A DNA stretch of 15,436 bases from DATAXP01 sp036272935 (GTDB taxonomy: Bacteria; Planctomycetota; Planctomycetia; Pirellulales; PNKZ01), in NCBI GenBank assembly GCA_036272935.1, contig DATAXP010000120.1, positions 1 through 15,436 of the forward strand, written 5' to 3'. Below, in pieces: positions 5,318 through 13,718 of the stretch. Every line of letters starts with the position of its first letter. The stretch's first letter is position 1. The notes under the pieces are model-generated. The model was not told where the DNA came from. It was given only the letters and a program-made list of their open reading frames with translations, and made no database searches. The translations under genes and the position numbers were made by a program.

Positions 5318-8089
5318 ATGGGACGGCGACACGGGGCGAAGCGTCGGGCAGAAGTTCGGTCGCAGCGCAGCTCGCGGCATCACCGGCCCGCGTTTCGCAG
5401 CCTGGGGTTCGAGCCGCTCGAAGGTCGCCGGCTGCTCACGAGCATCGTCGTCACCACCGCCAGCGATGCCGTCTCGCACTCCGGCGAATCGCTCCGCGAC
5501 GCGATCGCCACGGCCAATGCCGACGCCCATAACGGCACCAGCGACACGATCACGTTTGCGGCGAACCTGAACGGCCAGACGATCACCCTGTCGCAAGCGA
5601 CGCTAGAACTCGGCGCCGGCGGCGCGGGCACGGGCGTGATTTCGATCGTCGGGGCCGGACAGGTCACGATCAGCGGGGCCAGTGCCTACACCGTGTTCAC
5701 GGTCGATGCCGGCGTGACAGCCTCGCTGCAGGGGCTCGCGATCACGCTGGGCTACTCCAGCGCCGATGGCGGCGGCATTATCAATGCCGGAACGCTCACG
5801 GTCAGCAACTCCACACTCAACGGCAACATAGCGCTCGAGGGCGGCGGCATCGATAACACCGGCACGCTGACGGTCAGCAACACGACCATTGTCGGAAACA
5901 CGGCCAACGGCGAAGGGTTGAACGGTGGAGCGGGAATCTACAACAACGGCGGCACGGCGACGATCACCAATACATTTTTCTCCGCGAATCTAGCCACAGG
6001 TTACTACTACTCCAATGCCGGCGGCGGAGGGGGCATTCGCAATCTGGGAACGATGACCGTCGGCGGGAGCGAGTTTGACGGGAATACAGCCACCGGCGGC
6101 GTCGGCGCGGGTGGCGCGGTCAATAACTCGGGAACGATGACCATCAGCGACTCCTCTTTCTCGAACAGCTCGTCTTTCCAAAGCGGCGGAGCCGTCATGA
6201 ACTCCGGCACGCTGAGCGTGAACAATTCGACCTTTGCGCAAAACTCGGCCAACAACTACGGCGGAGCTATCTGGTCGAATAACGTGCTGACGGTCAGCAA
6301 CTCCACGATCGTCGGCAACTATAGCGGGACCAGCGGCGGCGGAATTGTGTCCTATGGCTCCGTGACGTTGCTCAACACGATCGTGGCGGGCAACTCGGAC
6401 TATAACGGCATTCCGGATATCGATGGCACGATTCAAAGCTCCAGCGCCTACAACCTCATCGGCAACGGCAACGGCGTGACCGGCATCAGCAACAACGACG
6501 CCAACCATAACCAGGTCGGCACGAGTGCCAGTCCAATCGCTCCGGGGCTCTCGTCGCTGTACTACTACGGCGGCGGCACCCAGACGATGGCCTTGTATGC
6601 CAACAGCCCCGCCCGCGATGCCGGCGGCGCGATCACCACGGTCAGCTCGACGATCACCCCCACCGCGACCACCATTCCCGTCACCCTCGGCTCCGCCATT
6701 GCCGTGACGCCAGGCAGTTACGTCATCCGTATCGACAGCGAACAAATCCTGGTGACCAACGTCTCGGGCAACACGCTCACCGTCACGCGCGGCTACAACG
6801 GCACGACCGCCACCTTGCATAGCGCCGGCGCCTGGGTCTATTGGGCGTCCGACCAGATCGGCCAGCCCCGCAGCGACTCCGCGCCCGATATCGGCGCCTT
6901 CGAATATCAAACACTGGATAGCTCCGTCAACCCGCTGCCGACCATCGTTTACTCCAGCACGGTGCTGGTCACCTGGTCGGGCCATCCTGCCACCAATGGT
7001 CCAGCAATCGCCAACTACACGGTGTACGTCTCTGACAACGGCGGTGCGTACACCATCTGGCAGAACCATACCACTGCCACCGCGGCGAACTTCGTCGGGC
7101 AGTTCGGCCACACTTATCGCTTCTATAGCGTGGCGACCGACCTGCGTGGCAATGTGCAAGTCACGCCCAGCGGCGCGCAGGCCACCACCACGCTGCTGCT
7201 CTTGCCGCCGGCGATCAACAGCCTCAGCGGCACGGTGAACTACACGGTTGGCAGCGGTGCGACGCTCATCGCTTCCGGTGCGACCGTCACCGCGGGCAGT
7301 AATACGCTGGGTGACGCGGTGCTGAAGGTGGCACTAACCGGTTCCTCGGGCAGCGCCGACGTGCTGACCGTCGTGGCCGGCAACGGCGTCACCCTCAGCA
7401 ACAAAACGATCCTTTACAACGGCACGGCGGTCGGCGTGTTCCAGGCCGGCGCCGGCGCGAGCCCCTTGATTGTCCAGTTCTACATCTCGGCCACCACGGC
7501 CGCCGTGCAGGCGGTGCTCGACGACGTGGCGTTCTACAACACCAACGCGCAGGCCAGCATCTTCGACCGCACCGCGAGCTTCACACTCACCGACAGCTCG
7601 AATACCAGCTCGAATACCGCGACCAAGACGATCCACTTTGTCGCCGCCCCGCCCGTACTTGGCGGCATCAGCGGCACGGTGAACTACGCGCCGGGAGCCG
7701 GGGCAACGGTCGTGGCCAGCGGCGCCACGATCACGGCTGGAACCAACGGCCTGGCGGCGGCGAAGTTGAGTGTGGGGCTCGGCTCCAACGCCGGCAGCGC
7801 CGACCGCGTGACGGTGGTGGCCGGCAACGGCATCACGATCAACGGCACCCAGTTGCTCTATAACGGCGTCGTGATCGCCACGTTCGCGGCCGGCAGCGGC
7901 TCGACGCCTTTGGTGATTCAGTTCAACGCCAGCGCCACGGCCGCCGCCGTGCAGGCGGTGCTCGACGACGTGGCGTACTACAACACCAATCCGTCGATGA
8001 GTGTGTACGACCGCACGATCAGCTTCACGCTCACCGATAGCAAAGGCGTGGCATCGAACGTCGCCAGCAAGACGATCCACGTGACGTAG
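5318..8089 (+). CDS. Extracellular beta-helix protein with planctomycete export motif
   Basis: A 923-residue modular surface or secreted protein. Residues 1-30 are very basic (MGRRHGAKRRAEVRS...), then FEPLEGRRLLTS at 31-42, the planctomycete extracellular motif (Planc_extracel type), replaces a classical signal peptide. Residues about 43-400 form a right-handed parallel beta-helix, with recurring GGGI.N.GTLTVSNSTL..N rungs. The C-terminal part of a 'choice-of-anchor Q' domain follows (GGGTQTMALYANSPARDAG ... DQIGQPRSDSAPDIGAFE), split by a roughly 74-residue insert at about 437-510 that ends in LTVTRGYNGTTATLHSAGA. A fibronectin-III-like domain spans about 538-628 (SDNGGAYTIWQ...TYRFYSVATD.RGNV). 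Two tandem cadherin-like repeats of about 147 residues (630-777 and 778-923) end the protein without dockerin, transmembrane or LPxTG signal. Likely role: adhesion or cell-surface structure; the ligand is unknown. Gly/Ala/Ser/Thr/Asn-rich composition is typical of such proteins. Confidence 0.9.
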   Translation: MGRRHGAKRRAEVRSQRSSRHHRPAFRSLGFEPLEGRRLLTSIVVTTASDAVSHSGESLRDAIATANADAHNGTSDTITFAANLNGQTITLSQATLELGAGGAGTGVISIVGAGQVTISGASAYTVFTVDAGVTASLQGLAITLGYSSADGGGIINAGTLTVSNSTLNGNIALEGGGIDNTGTLTVSNTTIVGNTANGEGLNGGAGIYNNGGTATITNTFFSANLATGYYYSNAGGGGGIRNLGTMTVGGSEFDGNTATGGVGAGGAVNNSGTMTISDSSFSNSSSFQSGGAVMNSGTLSVNNSTFAQNSANNYGGAIWSNNVLTVSNSTIVGNYSGTSGGGIVSYGSVTLLNTIVAGNSDYNGIPDIDGTIQSSSAYNLIGNGNGVTGISNNDANHNQVGTSASPIAPGLSSLYYYGGGTQTMALYANSPARDAGGAITTVSSTITPTATTIPVTLGSAIAVTPGSYVIRIDSEQILVTNVSGNTLTVTRGYNGTTATLHSAGAWVYWASDQIGQPRSDSAPDIGAFEYQTLDSSVNPLPTIVYSSTVLVTWSGHPATNGPAIANYTVYVSDNGGAYTIWQNHTTATAANFVGQFGHTYRFYSVATDLRGNVQVTPSGAQATTTLLLLPPAINSLSGTVNYTVGSGATLIASGATVTAGSNTLGDAVLKVALTGSSGSADVLTVVAGNGVTLSNKTILYNGTAVGVFQAGAGASPLIVQFYISATTAAVQAVLDDVAFYNTNAQASIFDRTASFTLTDSSNTSSNTATKTIHFVAAPPVLGGISGTVNYAPGAGATVVASGATITAGTNGLAAAKLSVGLGSNAGSADRVTVVAGNGITINGTQLLYNGVVIATFAAGSGSTPLVIQFNASATAAAVQAVLDDVAYYNTNPSMSVYDRTISFTLTDSKGVASNVASKTIHVT
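7205..8086 (+). repeat. Tandem duplication encoding two C-terminal repeats of the surface protein
   Basis: Two in-frame units, 7205-7648 and 7649-8086, encode similar 146-148-residue domains (SGTVNY..G.GAT...SGAT.TAG; VTVVAGNG; AAVQAVLDDVA.YNTN; DRT.SFTLTDS; TKTIH/SKTIH). A 34-base stretch is identical in both (7499-7532 and 7943-7976), followed after one mismatch by another 12 identical bases, which suggests a fairly recent duplication or gene conversion. Confidence 0.85.
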
Positions 8090-8103
8090 CGATTTTGAAA
8101 TCG
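8090..8103. repeat. Small hairpin directly after the surface protein stop codon
   Basis: CGATTT, two-base TG spacer, AAATCG: six-base perfect arms starting at the base after the TAG stop. It has no following T-tract, so it is at best a weak terminator or an mRNA 3'-end stabiliser. Confidence 0.4.
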
Positions 8104-8105
8104 GG

Positions 8106-8240
8106 GTGCCAACTCTGCGGTCGATGAGCTGGGCAAATGATCGGCGGCGAAGAGATGTTCTGATGGTCGACGAGGATATCGAGATCGCCAGCAGTTTCAA
8201 CGCATTTTGTAGGCTGGTCGGCACACATTGCGGCGCTTGA
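8106..8240 (+). pseudogene. Possible remnant of a response-regulator receiver domain
   Basis: A 44-codon open frame (GTG at 8106, TGA ending at 8240) in the convergent spacer. Its middle reads RDVLMVDEDIEIASSFNAF followed by CRLVGTH, which resembles the first strand, acidic pair and first helix of receiver domains (pattern VLVVDD..D...SL..LLRL.GH). Nothing after the TGA continues the domain, no phosphoacceptor Asp region follows, and no ribosome binding site is evident. This could be a coincidence in a short frame. The rest of 8090-8331 shows no other recognisable gene. Confidence 0.22.
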
Positions 8241-8331
8241 TGTTACAAATCGATCAGCGGCGCGGGAGGTATCACCCAAAAATGAAACGAATCGCCGCCG
8301 CGCGAGATTTTGCCCCATCGTCGGGCGCGTG

Positions 8332-9075
8332 CTACGCCCCCAGCCGGCTCGCCAGCGCATGCAACTCGGCGCGCAGCGAGGCGACCTCGGCGCGCAGCGC
8401 TTCGACTTCGCCGCGCATGCCCGTGGCCGGCGGCGCTTCGGCGGCGTCGGCGTGACCGGCGTGTCCTTCTCCGGCACCAGCGAATTGAGCCCGCACCTTT
8501 TCCAGTTCCTGGGGCTGATACAGGGCGTGGGCGATCACCTGGCCGCGTCCCTCGGGCGTGATCGGAATTACCAGCCCCTTCTGCTTCAGCGAGGTCAGCA
8601 CCGAGCGCATCTGCCCCAGGTCGGCAATCGGTTCCATCCGCGCGGCCCGACCGCGCAAATCCCCCTCCGATTGGGCACCGCGCAGCAACAACTCGGCCAT
8701 CGCGGCCGCCTCGACCTTGTCGACACCCAGCCACTCGTAAAAATAATGTCGGTATTTAGGCACGCGCCCGCCGCCGATCACCTCGGCCACCGCTCCCAAT
8801 TGCCGCAGATGATCGAGCGCCGTCTGAATATCGTCTTCCTCATAATTGGTTAACGGCGCGCGGTTATTCTTCTGATTGGCGCCGACGCGGATGGCGTTGA
8901 GCGTCATCGGATAGGCGTCGGTCGTTGTTTTCGCCTTTTCCAGCAGCACGCCGAGCACGCGGCGCTCGACCGCCGACAGCGGCTGCCAGCGGCGGGCCGG
9001 AGTAGATGACTGTTCGGACGACTCGGCGGCTTCGGTTGGATGCGCGGACGAAACGGGCGATGCGGTGTCGGTCAT
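8332..9075 (-). CDS. YceH/DUF480 (UPF0502) family protein
   Basis: A 247-residue protein. After a 27-residue polar, low-complexity leader (MTDTASPVSSAHPTEAAESS...), the DUF480 core starts at RRWQPLSAVERRVLGVLLEKA and continues with TTTDAYPMTLNAIRVGANQK, the family's most conserved block, then two winged-helix-like units (ALDHLRQLGAV.... and LGQMRSVLTSLKQKGLV). The C-terminus RGEVEALRAEVASLRAELHA is a short predicted coiled coil, suggesting oligomerisation. The function of the family is not established; the winged-helix fold suggests nucleic-acid binding or regulation. The start is fixed by AGGAGG seven bases upstream; an open frame reaches further to 9165 but lacks support. Divergent from the enolase-superfamily gene, with an 82-bp spacer. 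Confidence 0.9.
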   Translation of the reverse strand: MTDTASPVSSAHPTEAAESSEQSSTPARRWQPLSAVERRVLGVLLEKAKTTTDAYPMTLNAIRVGANQKNNRAPLTNYEEDDIQTALDHLRQLGAVAEVIGGGRVPKYRHYFYEWLGVDKVEAAAMAELLLRGAQSEGDLRGRAARMEPIADLGQMRSVLTSLKQKGLVIPITPEGRGQVIAHALYQPQELEKVRAQFAGAGEGHAGHADAAEAPPATGMRGEVEALRAEVASLRAELHALASRLGA

Positions 9076-9082
9076 GCGGCTG

Positions 9083-9088
9083 CCTCCT
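9083..9088 (-). promoter_or_regulatory. Strong ribosome binding site of the DUF480 gene
   Basis: On the minus strand this reads AGGAGG, seven bases before ATG at 9075. It is the best Shine-Dalgarno in the window and selects the 247-residue form over longer upstream starts. Confidence 0.8.
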
Positions 9089-9157
9089 AGCGGGCGTGGA
9101 CGAGAGTATGCACAATTTAATGAGAGGTGCTTAAACCGCAAGCGCTCCGCGATCCTC

Positions 9158-10279
9158 ATGCGCATCGATTCGATCGAGCTGTTTCACGTCGCCATGCCGC
9201 TCATCTCGCCCTGGCGCACCGCCTACGGCGACGACGCCACCATCGAAAGCGTGCTGGTGTGCATGCGTTCGGGCTCTTGCGTAGGCTGGGGAGAGTCAAG
9301 CCCGTTGGCTGCTCCGTGCTACAGTCCCGAATGGGCTGGCGGCGTGTTCGCCTGCGTGCGCGATTGGATGGCCCCGGCGTTGGTCGGCCGCGAGATCGAT
9401 TCGGGGGACGAACTGCAATCCCGGCTGGCTCATTTCAAGGGGAACCCGTTCGCCAAGGGTGCGCTCGACGCCGCCTGGTGGGTGCTCGAAGCGAACCGTC
9501 GGCAGATGCCGCTGCATCGCCTGCTGAGGGCGACACGCGACGCGGTCGACGTCGGCGCCGATTTCAGCGTGATGGACTCGATCGACGCCTTGGTCGCAGC
9601 AGTCGGCCAAGCGCTGGACCACGGTTACAAGCGGGTGAAGCTGAAGTATCGACCCGGCTGGGACGTGCGGATGGTCGAGGCGGTGCGCCGCGAGTTCCCG
9701 CACCAGACGCTGCACGTCGACTGCAACGCCGGCTACACGATTGCCGATGCCGAGATGTTCCACCGGCTCGACGATTTTTGCCTGGCAATGTTCGAGCAGC
9801 CGTTGGCGTACGACGACCTGGTCGACCATGCCCGGTTGCAGCAGACGGTGCGCACGCCGATCTGCCTGGACGAAAGTGTCAACTCGGTGGCCCGGGCCGA
9901 ACAGGCAATCGACCTCGGCAGTTGCCGCATCGTGAACATCAAGCCGGGGCGCGTCGGCGGCCTGACGCCCGCCGTGAAGATTCACAATCTTTGCCGCGAG
10001 GCGGGCATCGCGTGCTGGGTGGGCGGGATGCTCGAAAGCGCCGTCGGCGTGCGCATCTGCGCGGCGCTGGCGATGCTCGACGGCTTCTCGTACCCGGCCG
10101 ATATTTTTGGATCGAGCAATTACTATCGGCGCGACCTGGGGACGCCGCCGGTGGAACTGTCGCGCGGCCCCGACGGTTCACCGCAGGTGGCGATGCTCGA
10201 CGCTCCGGGCATCGGCACCGAGCCTGACGCCGAGCGCCTAGCGGCGATGTGCCTGAACCACGCCTTGGTCGGCAAGTGA
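9158..10279 (+). CDS. menC: Enolase-superfamily enzyme, o-succinylbenzoate synthase-like
   Basis: A 373-residue muconate-lactonizing-type enolase-superfamily protein. An N-terminal capping domain (MRIDSIELFHVAMPL, GWGESSPLAAPCYSPEW) is followed by the barrel. Catalytic residues are visible: K161-L-K163 (KxK on strand 2), metal ligands D188 (HVDCNAGY), E213 (MFEQPL) and D238 (ICLDES), and the opposite lysine K262 (NIKPGRVGG). This set matches o-succinylbenzoate synthase (menaquinone pathway) and the related N-acylamino-acid racemases, which cannot be separated by reading alone. No other men gene lies in the window. The start at 9158 fits the family N-terminus; an overlapping ATG at 9065 would add 31 unrelated residues. 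No good Shine-Dalgarno precedes it. The next gene begins 7 bp after its stop. Confidence 0.8.
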   Translation: MRIDSIELFHVAMPLISPWRTAYGDDATIESVLVCMRSGSCVGWGESSPLAAPCYSPEWAGGVFACVRDWMAPALVGREIDSGDELQSRLAHFKGNPFAKGALDAAWWVLEANRRQMPLHRLLRATRDAVDVGADFSVMDSIDALVAAVGQALDHGYKRVKLKYRPGWDVRMVEAVRREFPHQTLHVDCNAGYTIADAEMFHRLDDFCLAMFEQPLAYDDLVDHARLQQTVRTPICLDESVNSVARAEQAIDLGSCRIVNIKPGRVGGLTPAVKIHNLCREAGIACWVGGMLESAVGVRICAALAMLDGFSYPADIFGSSNYYRRDLGTPPVELSRGPDGSPQVAMLDAPGIGTEPDAERLAAMCLNHALVGK

Positions 10280-10286
10280 TGCTCTC

Positions 10287-13200
10287 ATGATTTCGCGTTC
10301 GATGATCGTTGCGCTGCTGCTTAGCTTCTTCGCTGAGCCGGGGATTGCTGCCGAGACGCTGGTACTCGATCGCGCCGAGCTGGCCGGGATTAGCGGGTTT
10401 CGCGATCGTTGGGATCGGCCGATCGTGTTGTCGGCGCTGGGGGCAACCGAAATCGTCGACCATGGCCCGGCGGGCAAGGGCGTCCGGGCAGTATGGAACT
10501 TTGCCAAGATCGGCCGTGGTCGGACCGGCGCGCTCGTGTTCGATGCACTACATCGTTCGGCGCTGGTGCGCTTCCCCGACGCTGCTGAGCGGATTGCCGC
10601 GCGGCTGCGAAAAGGCAATCGGATCGAGCGCGTCGAGCTGGTGTTGCCGTTCCGCGACACCGAATTGTGGCCCGAAGAATACGCCGAACCACCACTCGGT
10701 TTTCTGGGCGATTTATGGGTGAAGGAGCCACCAACATGGCACGCGATCGGCTGGGCGCTGCGGCGACCGTGGACGGCTGACTCCGATTTCGGTCCCACGT
10801 TCAACGCATCGATCAACGGTGTCGCGTACTGGGAACAATTCGGCGCGCGGTCCGAACGAACCGATCGCTCGGCGACACAGTTCGGGCCGACCGAAGTTTC
10901 GCATCGTGCCACAGAAGGGCGCATGGACGTGACCGCGCTGCTTGATGACACGACGTTCGGCCGCACCTTAGGCGAGCGGCTGCGCACGATGGCCGACTGC
11001 GGATTTCTGCTCCGCAAATGGGAAACGTACGATATGCGGTACTTCGTCGGCGGCTACGAGTGGGGCACGGCCACCGGTGGTCGCGGCATCTTGCTCGGAG
11101 CGCCAACGCTGGTCGTGACGTTTGCCCCCGGCGACGCACCGAGCGACGACGAGTTGCGGCTGCCGCCGCGAGCCGACATTCAAGCCCTGGTGAATCGGGC
11201 GGCTGCCGTGGGCAAGCCTACCGGCAACGCGACGGCGACGATGCCGACCCCGGCCGAGCTGCAAGCCTCGGCCCTGCGGCACCGGTTCGCGCGTCCGGCG
11301 TGGATGCCCGATTGGCAGTGGCAGCGCGTGCAAGAACTGAATGCGATCGGCGGAGGCTGGACGTTTCCCGACGACATAGGGGCGTACGCTCGTTGGATCG
11401 ACGCGCTGCTGGCCATGACGCCGCGCAGTTGGGACGGGTTCGACGCTCCCGACGTGACGCAAAGGTTTTTGGACTACGCTGACGCCTGGCCCGAGTACGT
11501 TCGCGAACATCAACGGTTGTATTGGCAGGCATGGCTGAATCCCGAGAAGACCATCCAGCAACTCGTCCATACCTGGGCGCAATTGGACGAGGCGCTCGCC
11601 TACTATCGCCGGACCGGCGATTGGCGCGGCGACACCGATTTCTATCGACCTTACTGTTACACAACCGGCACGATGAACTTCAATCACAGCGCGGTCGCCG
11701 GTGCGCTGCTCGGCGGACGAATCATCGGCAGCGACATGGTGATGGCCGACGGCCGCCACGGCCTCGAAGCCTTTCCGCTGCGGCTGTGGTGCTGGTTCGA
11801 CGGCACGACGCAAGAATCGCTCGACCATTACTACTTTGCGATCAGCTTGAAGAATCAGAAGGTATTCGCTGACCTGGGCCCGACGCCGATCGAACGGCTG
11901 ATGGGGCGAATGATCCTGTGCAAGAGCGTTGATGAATTGGCGGGCTTTTACCATCCAGGGCTGCGCAGCTTCGTCGCCCCTGGAGGCCGCACCGGCATGG
12001 CCTACGTGATGAACGGCATCCAGGACGGCACGAAGCATATTGTTCACACGCTCTCCCGGCGCGGTGCGCTGGCTGACCTCGGGCTGCGACGAACAGTCGG
12101 CGGCATGCCAGTGATCGGCCACGACTGTTCGCCGCAGCTCATCGCCCAGCAAACGCTCAACGCTCCGTGGCAGGCCGAGTTCGTCGCCAACATGGTCGAC
12201 GAAAAGCCGCTGCCGTTCGAAATGACCTCGGCGTACAAGATGTGGGGGTGCTTCCTCGGGACGCCTCTTTGGCGGCGCACGTATCTTGGCAGGAATTATG
12301 GGCTGGCCACCACCGACGTGGCGTGCCACAACGAATCGGTGGCCATGATGGCCCAGTGGCGCCGCGCCGATCGCCAGGCCACGAGTGCCGGCGATCTTTC
12401 GACGCTGCTGGTGCGCTACGGCATCAACGAGACCAACTTGCTCGATAGCCTCCGCCACGGCAATCCGCATGGATCGAATCCTAACGGCGAGCTCGATACG
12501 GCCGGGGGCTACACTTGCCAATTGCAGCACAAAAACAAAGCAATCGTGTTTTCCAGTCCGCTGAAGGGGTTAAGCTACCCGGTTTCGCCGCCGCCGGGCC
12601 ATGTGAAGAGCCTGCAAACGACCATCGGCCTGATGAACTTCGAGCCGCAACCCACCTGGCGGCTGTTCGTCGACGAGCTGCTGCTCGACTCGCTGCCGGT
12701 CACGTTCCACGCCGGCCGACACATCGCGGTCGAGGACGGTGTGAGCTATGTCGGCATCATCCCGCTGCCGAGCACCGATCTGGGCCGCAAATACGAAGTC
12801 ATCGTGACCGATCAGACCGGGCCCTACGTCCAGCTACAAGGAGGCGGCGCTGCGCGTCCCGCCCTGCTGATCCACCAGTACAACTACGATTCCGACGTGC
12901 CGATGCCGGAAGATCGCAAGCAATCGGACGAAGTCGATCTGGCGTATGGTGGGTTCATCATCGAACTAGGCGACCAGGCCGAATACGGCGACTTCGCCAC
13001 ATTTCGCCGCCATCTGGCAGCAACTACGCTGCGCACCTCTTGGAAAGACGAGACGAAGACGCTCGAGGTGCAGTACCACAGCGGCGACGACACGATCGAG
13101 TGCGCGTATCGGCCCGGATACACCGGCTCGTGGGATAAGTATACTTCGACCAACGAGTGTTTCCCCTACCGCCGCGTGAACGGGCAATGGCCGTACCTGC

Positions 13201-13718
13201 CGCCGGGAATCGATCGCGACAATCCCTTCGTGCAACAGGGAACGACGGGCGTCTTGGTTAAGCACGCAGCGACGCTGCGCTGCGAACCGGGGCGCATGGC
13301 ATATCTCGAGGCCGATCCAACGAGCGACACGTTCGTCGGCTACAACCCGCTGCCCGATCCGACTCCGTGGTCATTGACGGTCCCGCCAGGCGCTACGATC
13401 ACGGCCGACGGCAAGCTCGGCATGGCGCGTGTCGAGTTTCGCCGGAAGGAAAACCGACTGGCGATCGATTACGCGGTGCGCGACGATCAGCATGGCCCCG
13501 AAATGGCCCAGGCGCTGATCGTGTCAGGCCTCAAGGCGCCGCCGCAAGTCGTGCTGAACGACAAACCACTGGACTCGCCGCCGCAGGCAATTGAGCTGGC
13601 GGAGGGACAAACCGGCTACGTGGTGCCGCTCGCTGCTGGCGCAGCACTGCCGACGGCCGAGATCGTCGAGCGCTGGAGGGCCGTGGAGCGTGCGTTGCCG
13701 AAGCCGCCAGCGCATTAG
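10287..13718 (+). CDS. Large secreted protein of unknown family, possible carbohydrate-active enzyme
   Basis: A 1143-residue protein with a likely signal peptide (MISRSMIVALLLSFFAEPGIAA, cleavage near residue 22). I do not recognise a named family. Residues about 23-330 look beta-rich, like a carbohydrate-binding or DNRLRE-type domain (ETLVLDRAEL...; VAYWEQFGA; MDVTALLDD). Residues about 350-720 look alpha-helical, with many Trp, Tyr and His clusters: MNFNHS (N464, N466, H467), DHYYFAISLKNQ (H514), GHDCSPQ (H612), CHNESVAMMAQW (H681). The last 420 residues are again beta-rich (GGYTCQLQHKNKAIVF, VSYVGIIPLPSTDLGRKYEV, YGGFIIELGDQAEYG). An alpha toroid followed by a beta sandwich is the layout of many polysaccharide lyases, so such a role is a reasonable guess and no more. 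It lies 7 bp after the enolase-superfamily gene; its TAG stop is the first three bases of an inverted-repeat element. Confidence 0.85.
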   Translation: MISRSMIVALLLSFFAEPGIAAETLVLDRAELAGISGFRDRWDRPIVLSALGATEIVDHGPAGKGVRAVWNFAKIGRGRTGALVFDALHRSALVRFPDAAERIAARLRKGNRIERVELVLPFRDTELWPEEYAEPPLGFLGDLWVKEPPTWHAIGWALRRPWTADSDFGPTFNASINGVAYWEQFGARSERTDRSATQFGPTEVSHRATEGRMDVTALLDDTTFGRTLGERLRTMADCGFLLRKWETYDMRYFVGGYEWGTATGGRGILLGAPTLVVTFAPGDAPSDDELRLPPRADIQALVNRAAAVGKPTGNATATMPTPAELQASALRHRFARPAWMPDWQWQRVQELNAIGGGWTFPDDIGAYARWIDALLAMTPRSWDGFDAPDVTQRFLDYADAWPEYVREHQRLYWQAWLNPEKTIQQLVHTWAQLDEALAYYRRTGDWRGDTDFYRPYCYTTGTMNFNHSAVAGALLGGRIIGSDMVMADGRHGLEAFPLRLWCWFDGTTQESLDHYYFAISLKNQKVFADLGPTPIERLMGRMILCKSVDELAGFYHPGLRSFVAPGGRTGMAYVMNGIQDGTKHIVHTLSRRGALADLGLRRTVGGMPVIGHDCSPQLIAQQTLNAPWQAEFVANMVDEKPLPFEMTSAYKMWGCFLGTPLWRRTYLGRNYGLATTDVACHNESVAMMAQWRRADRQATSAGDLSTLLVRYGINETNLLDSLRHGNPHGSNPNGELDTAGGYTCQLQHKNKAIVFSSPLKGLSYPVSPPPGHVKSLQTTIGLMNFEPQPTWRLFVDELLLDSLPVTFHAGRHIAVEDGVSYVGIIPLPSTDLGRKYEVIVTDQTGPYVQLQGGGAARPALLIHQYNYDSDVPMPEDRKQSDEVDLAYGGFIIELGDQAEYGDFATFRRHLAATTLRTSWKDETKTLEVQYHSGDDTIECAYRPGYTGSWDKYTSTNECFPYRRVNGQWPYLPPGIDRDNPFVQQGTTGVLVKHAATLRCEPGRMAYLEADPTSDTFVGYNPLPDPTPWSLTVPPGATITADGKLGMARVEFRRKENRLAIDYAVRDDQHGPEMAQALIVSGLKAPPQVVLNDKPLDSPPQAIELAEGQTGYVVPLAAGAALPTAEIVERWRAVERALPKPPAH

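Noticed and set aside
5990..7159. 389-codon minus-strand frame inside the surface protein gene
   Set aside because: It is a high-GC antisense shadow: no motifs, no ribosome binding site, and it mirrors the repetitive sense codons.
7334..8224. Long minus-strand frame antisense to the surface protein
   Set aside because: Its translation is Arg/Gly/His/Val-rich low complexity, as expected for the reverse strand of a regular beta-helix/repeat gene of high GC. No family motif is seen.
9127..10227. 366-codon plus-strand frame overlapping menC in another frame
   Set aside because: The menC frame contains all catalytic residues of the enolase superfamily; the other frame is Arg-rich and without motifs.
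10968..12530. 520-codon minus-strand frame inside the large secreted protein gene
   Set aside because: The sense strand has a signal peptide, a start placed 7 bp after the previous stop, and protein-like composition; the antisense frame has none of these.
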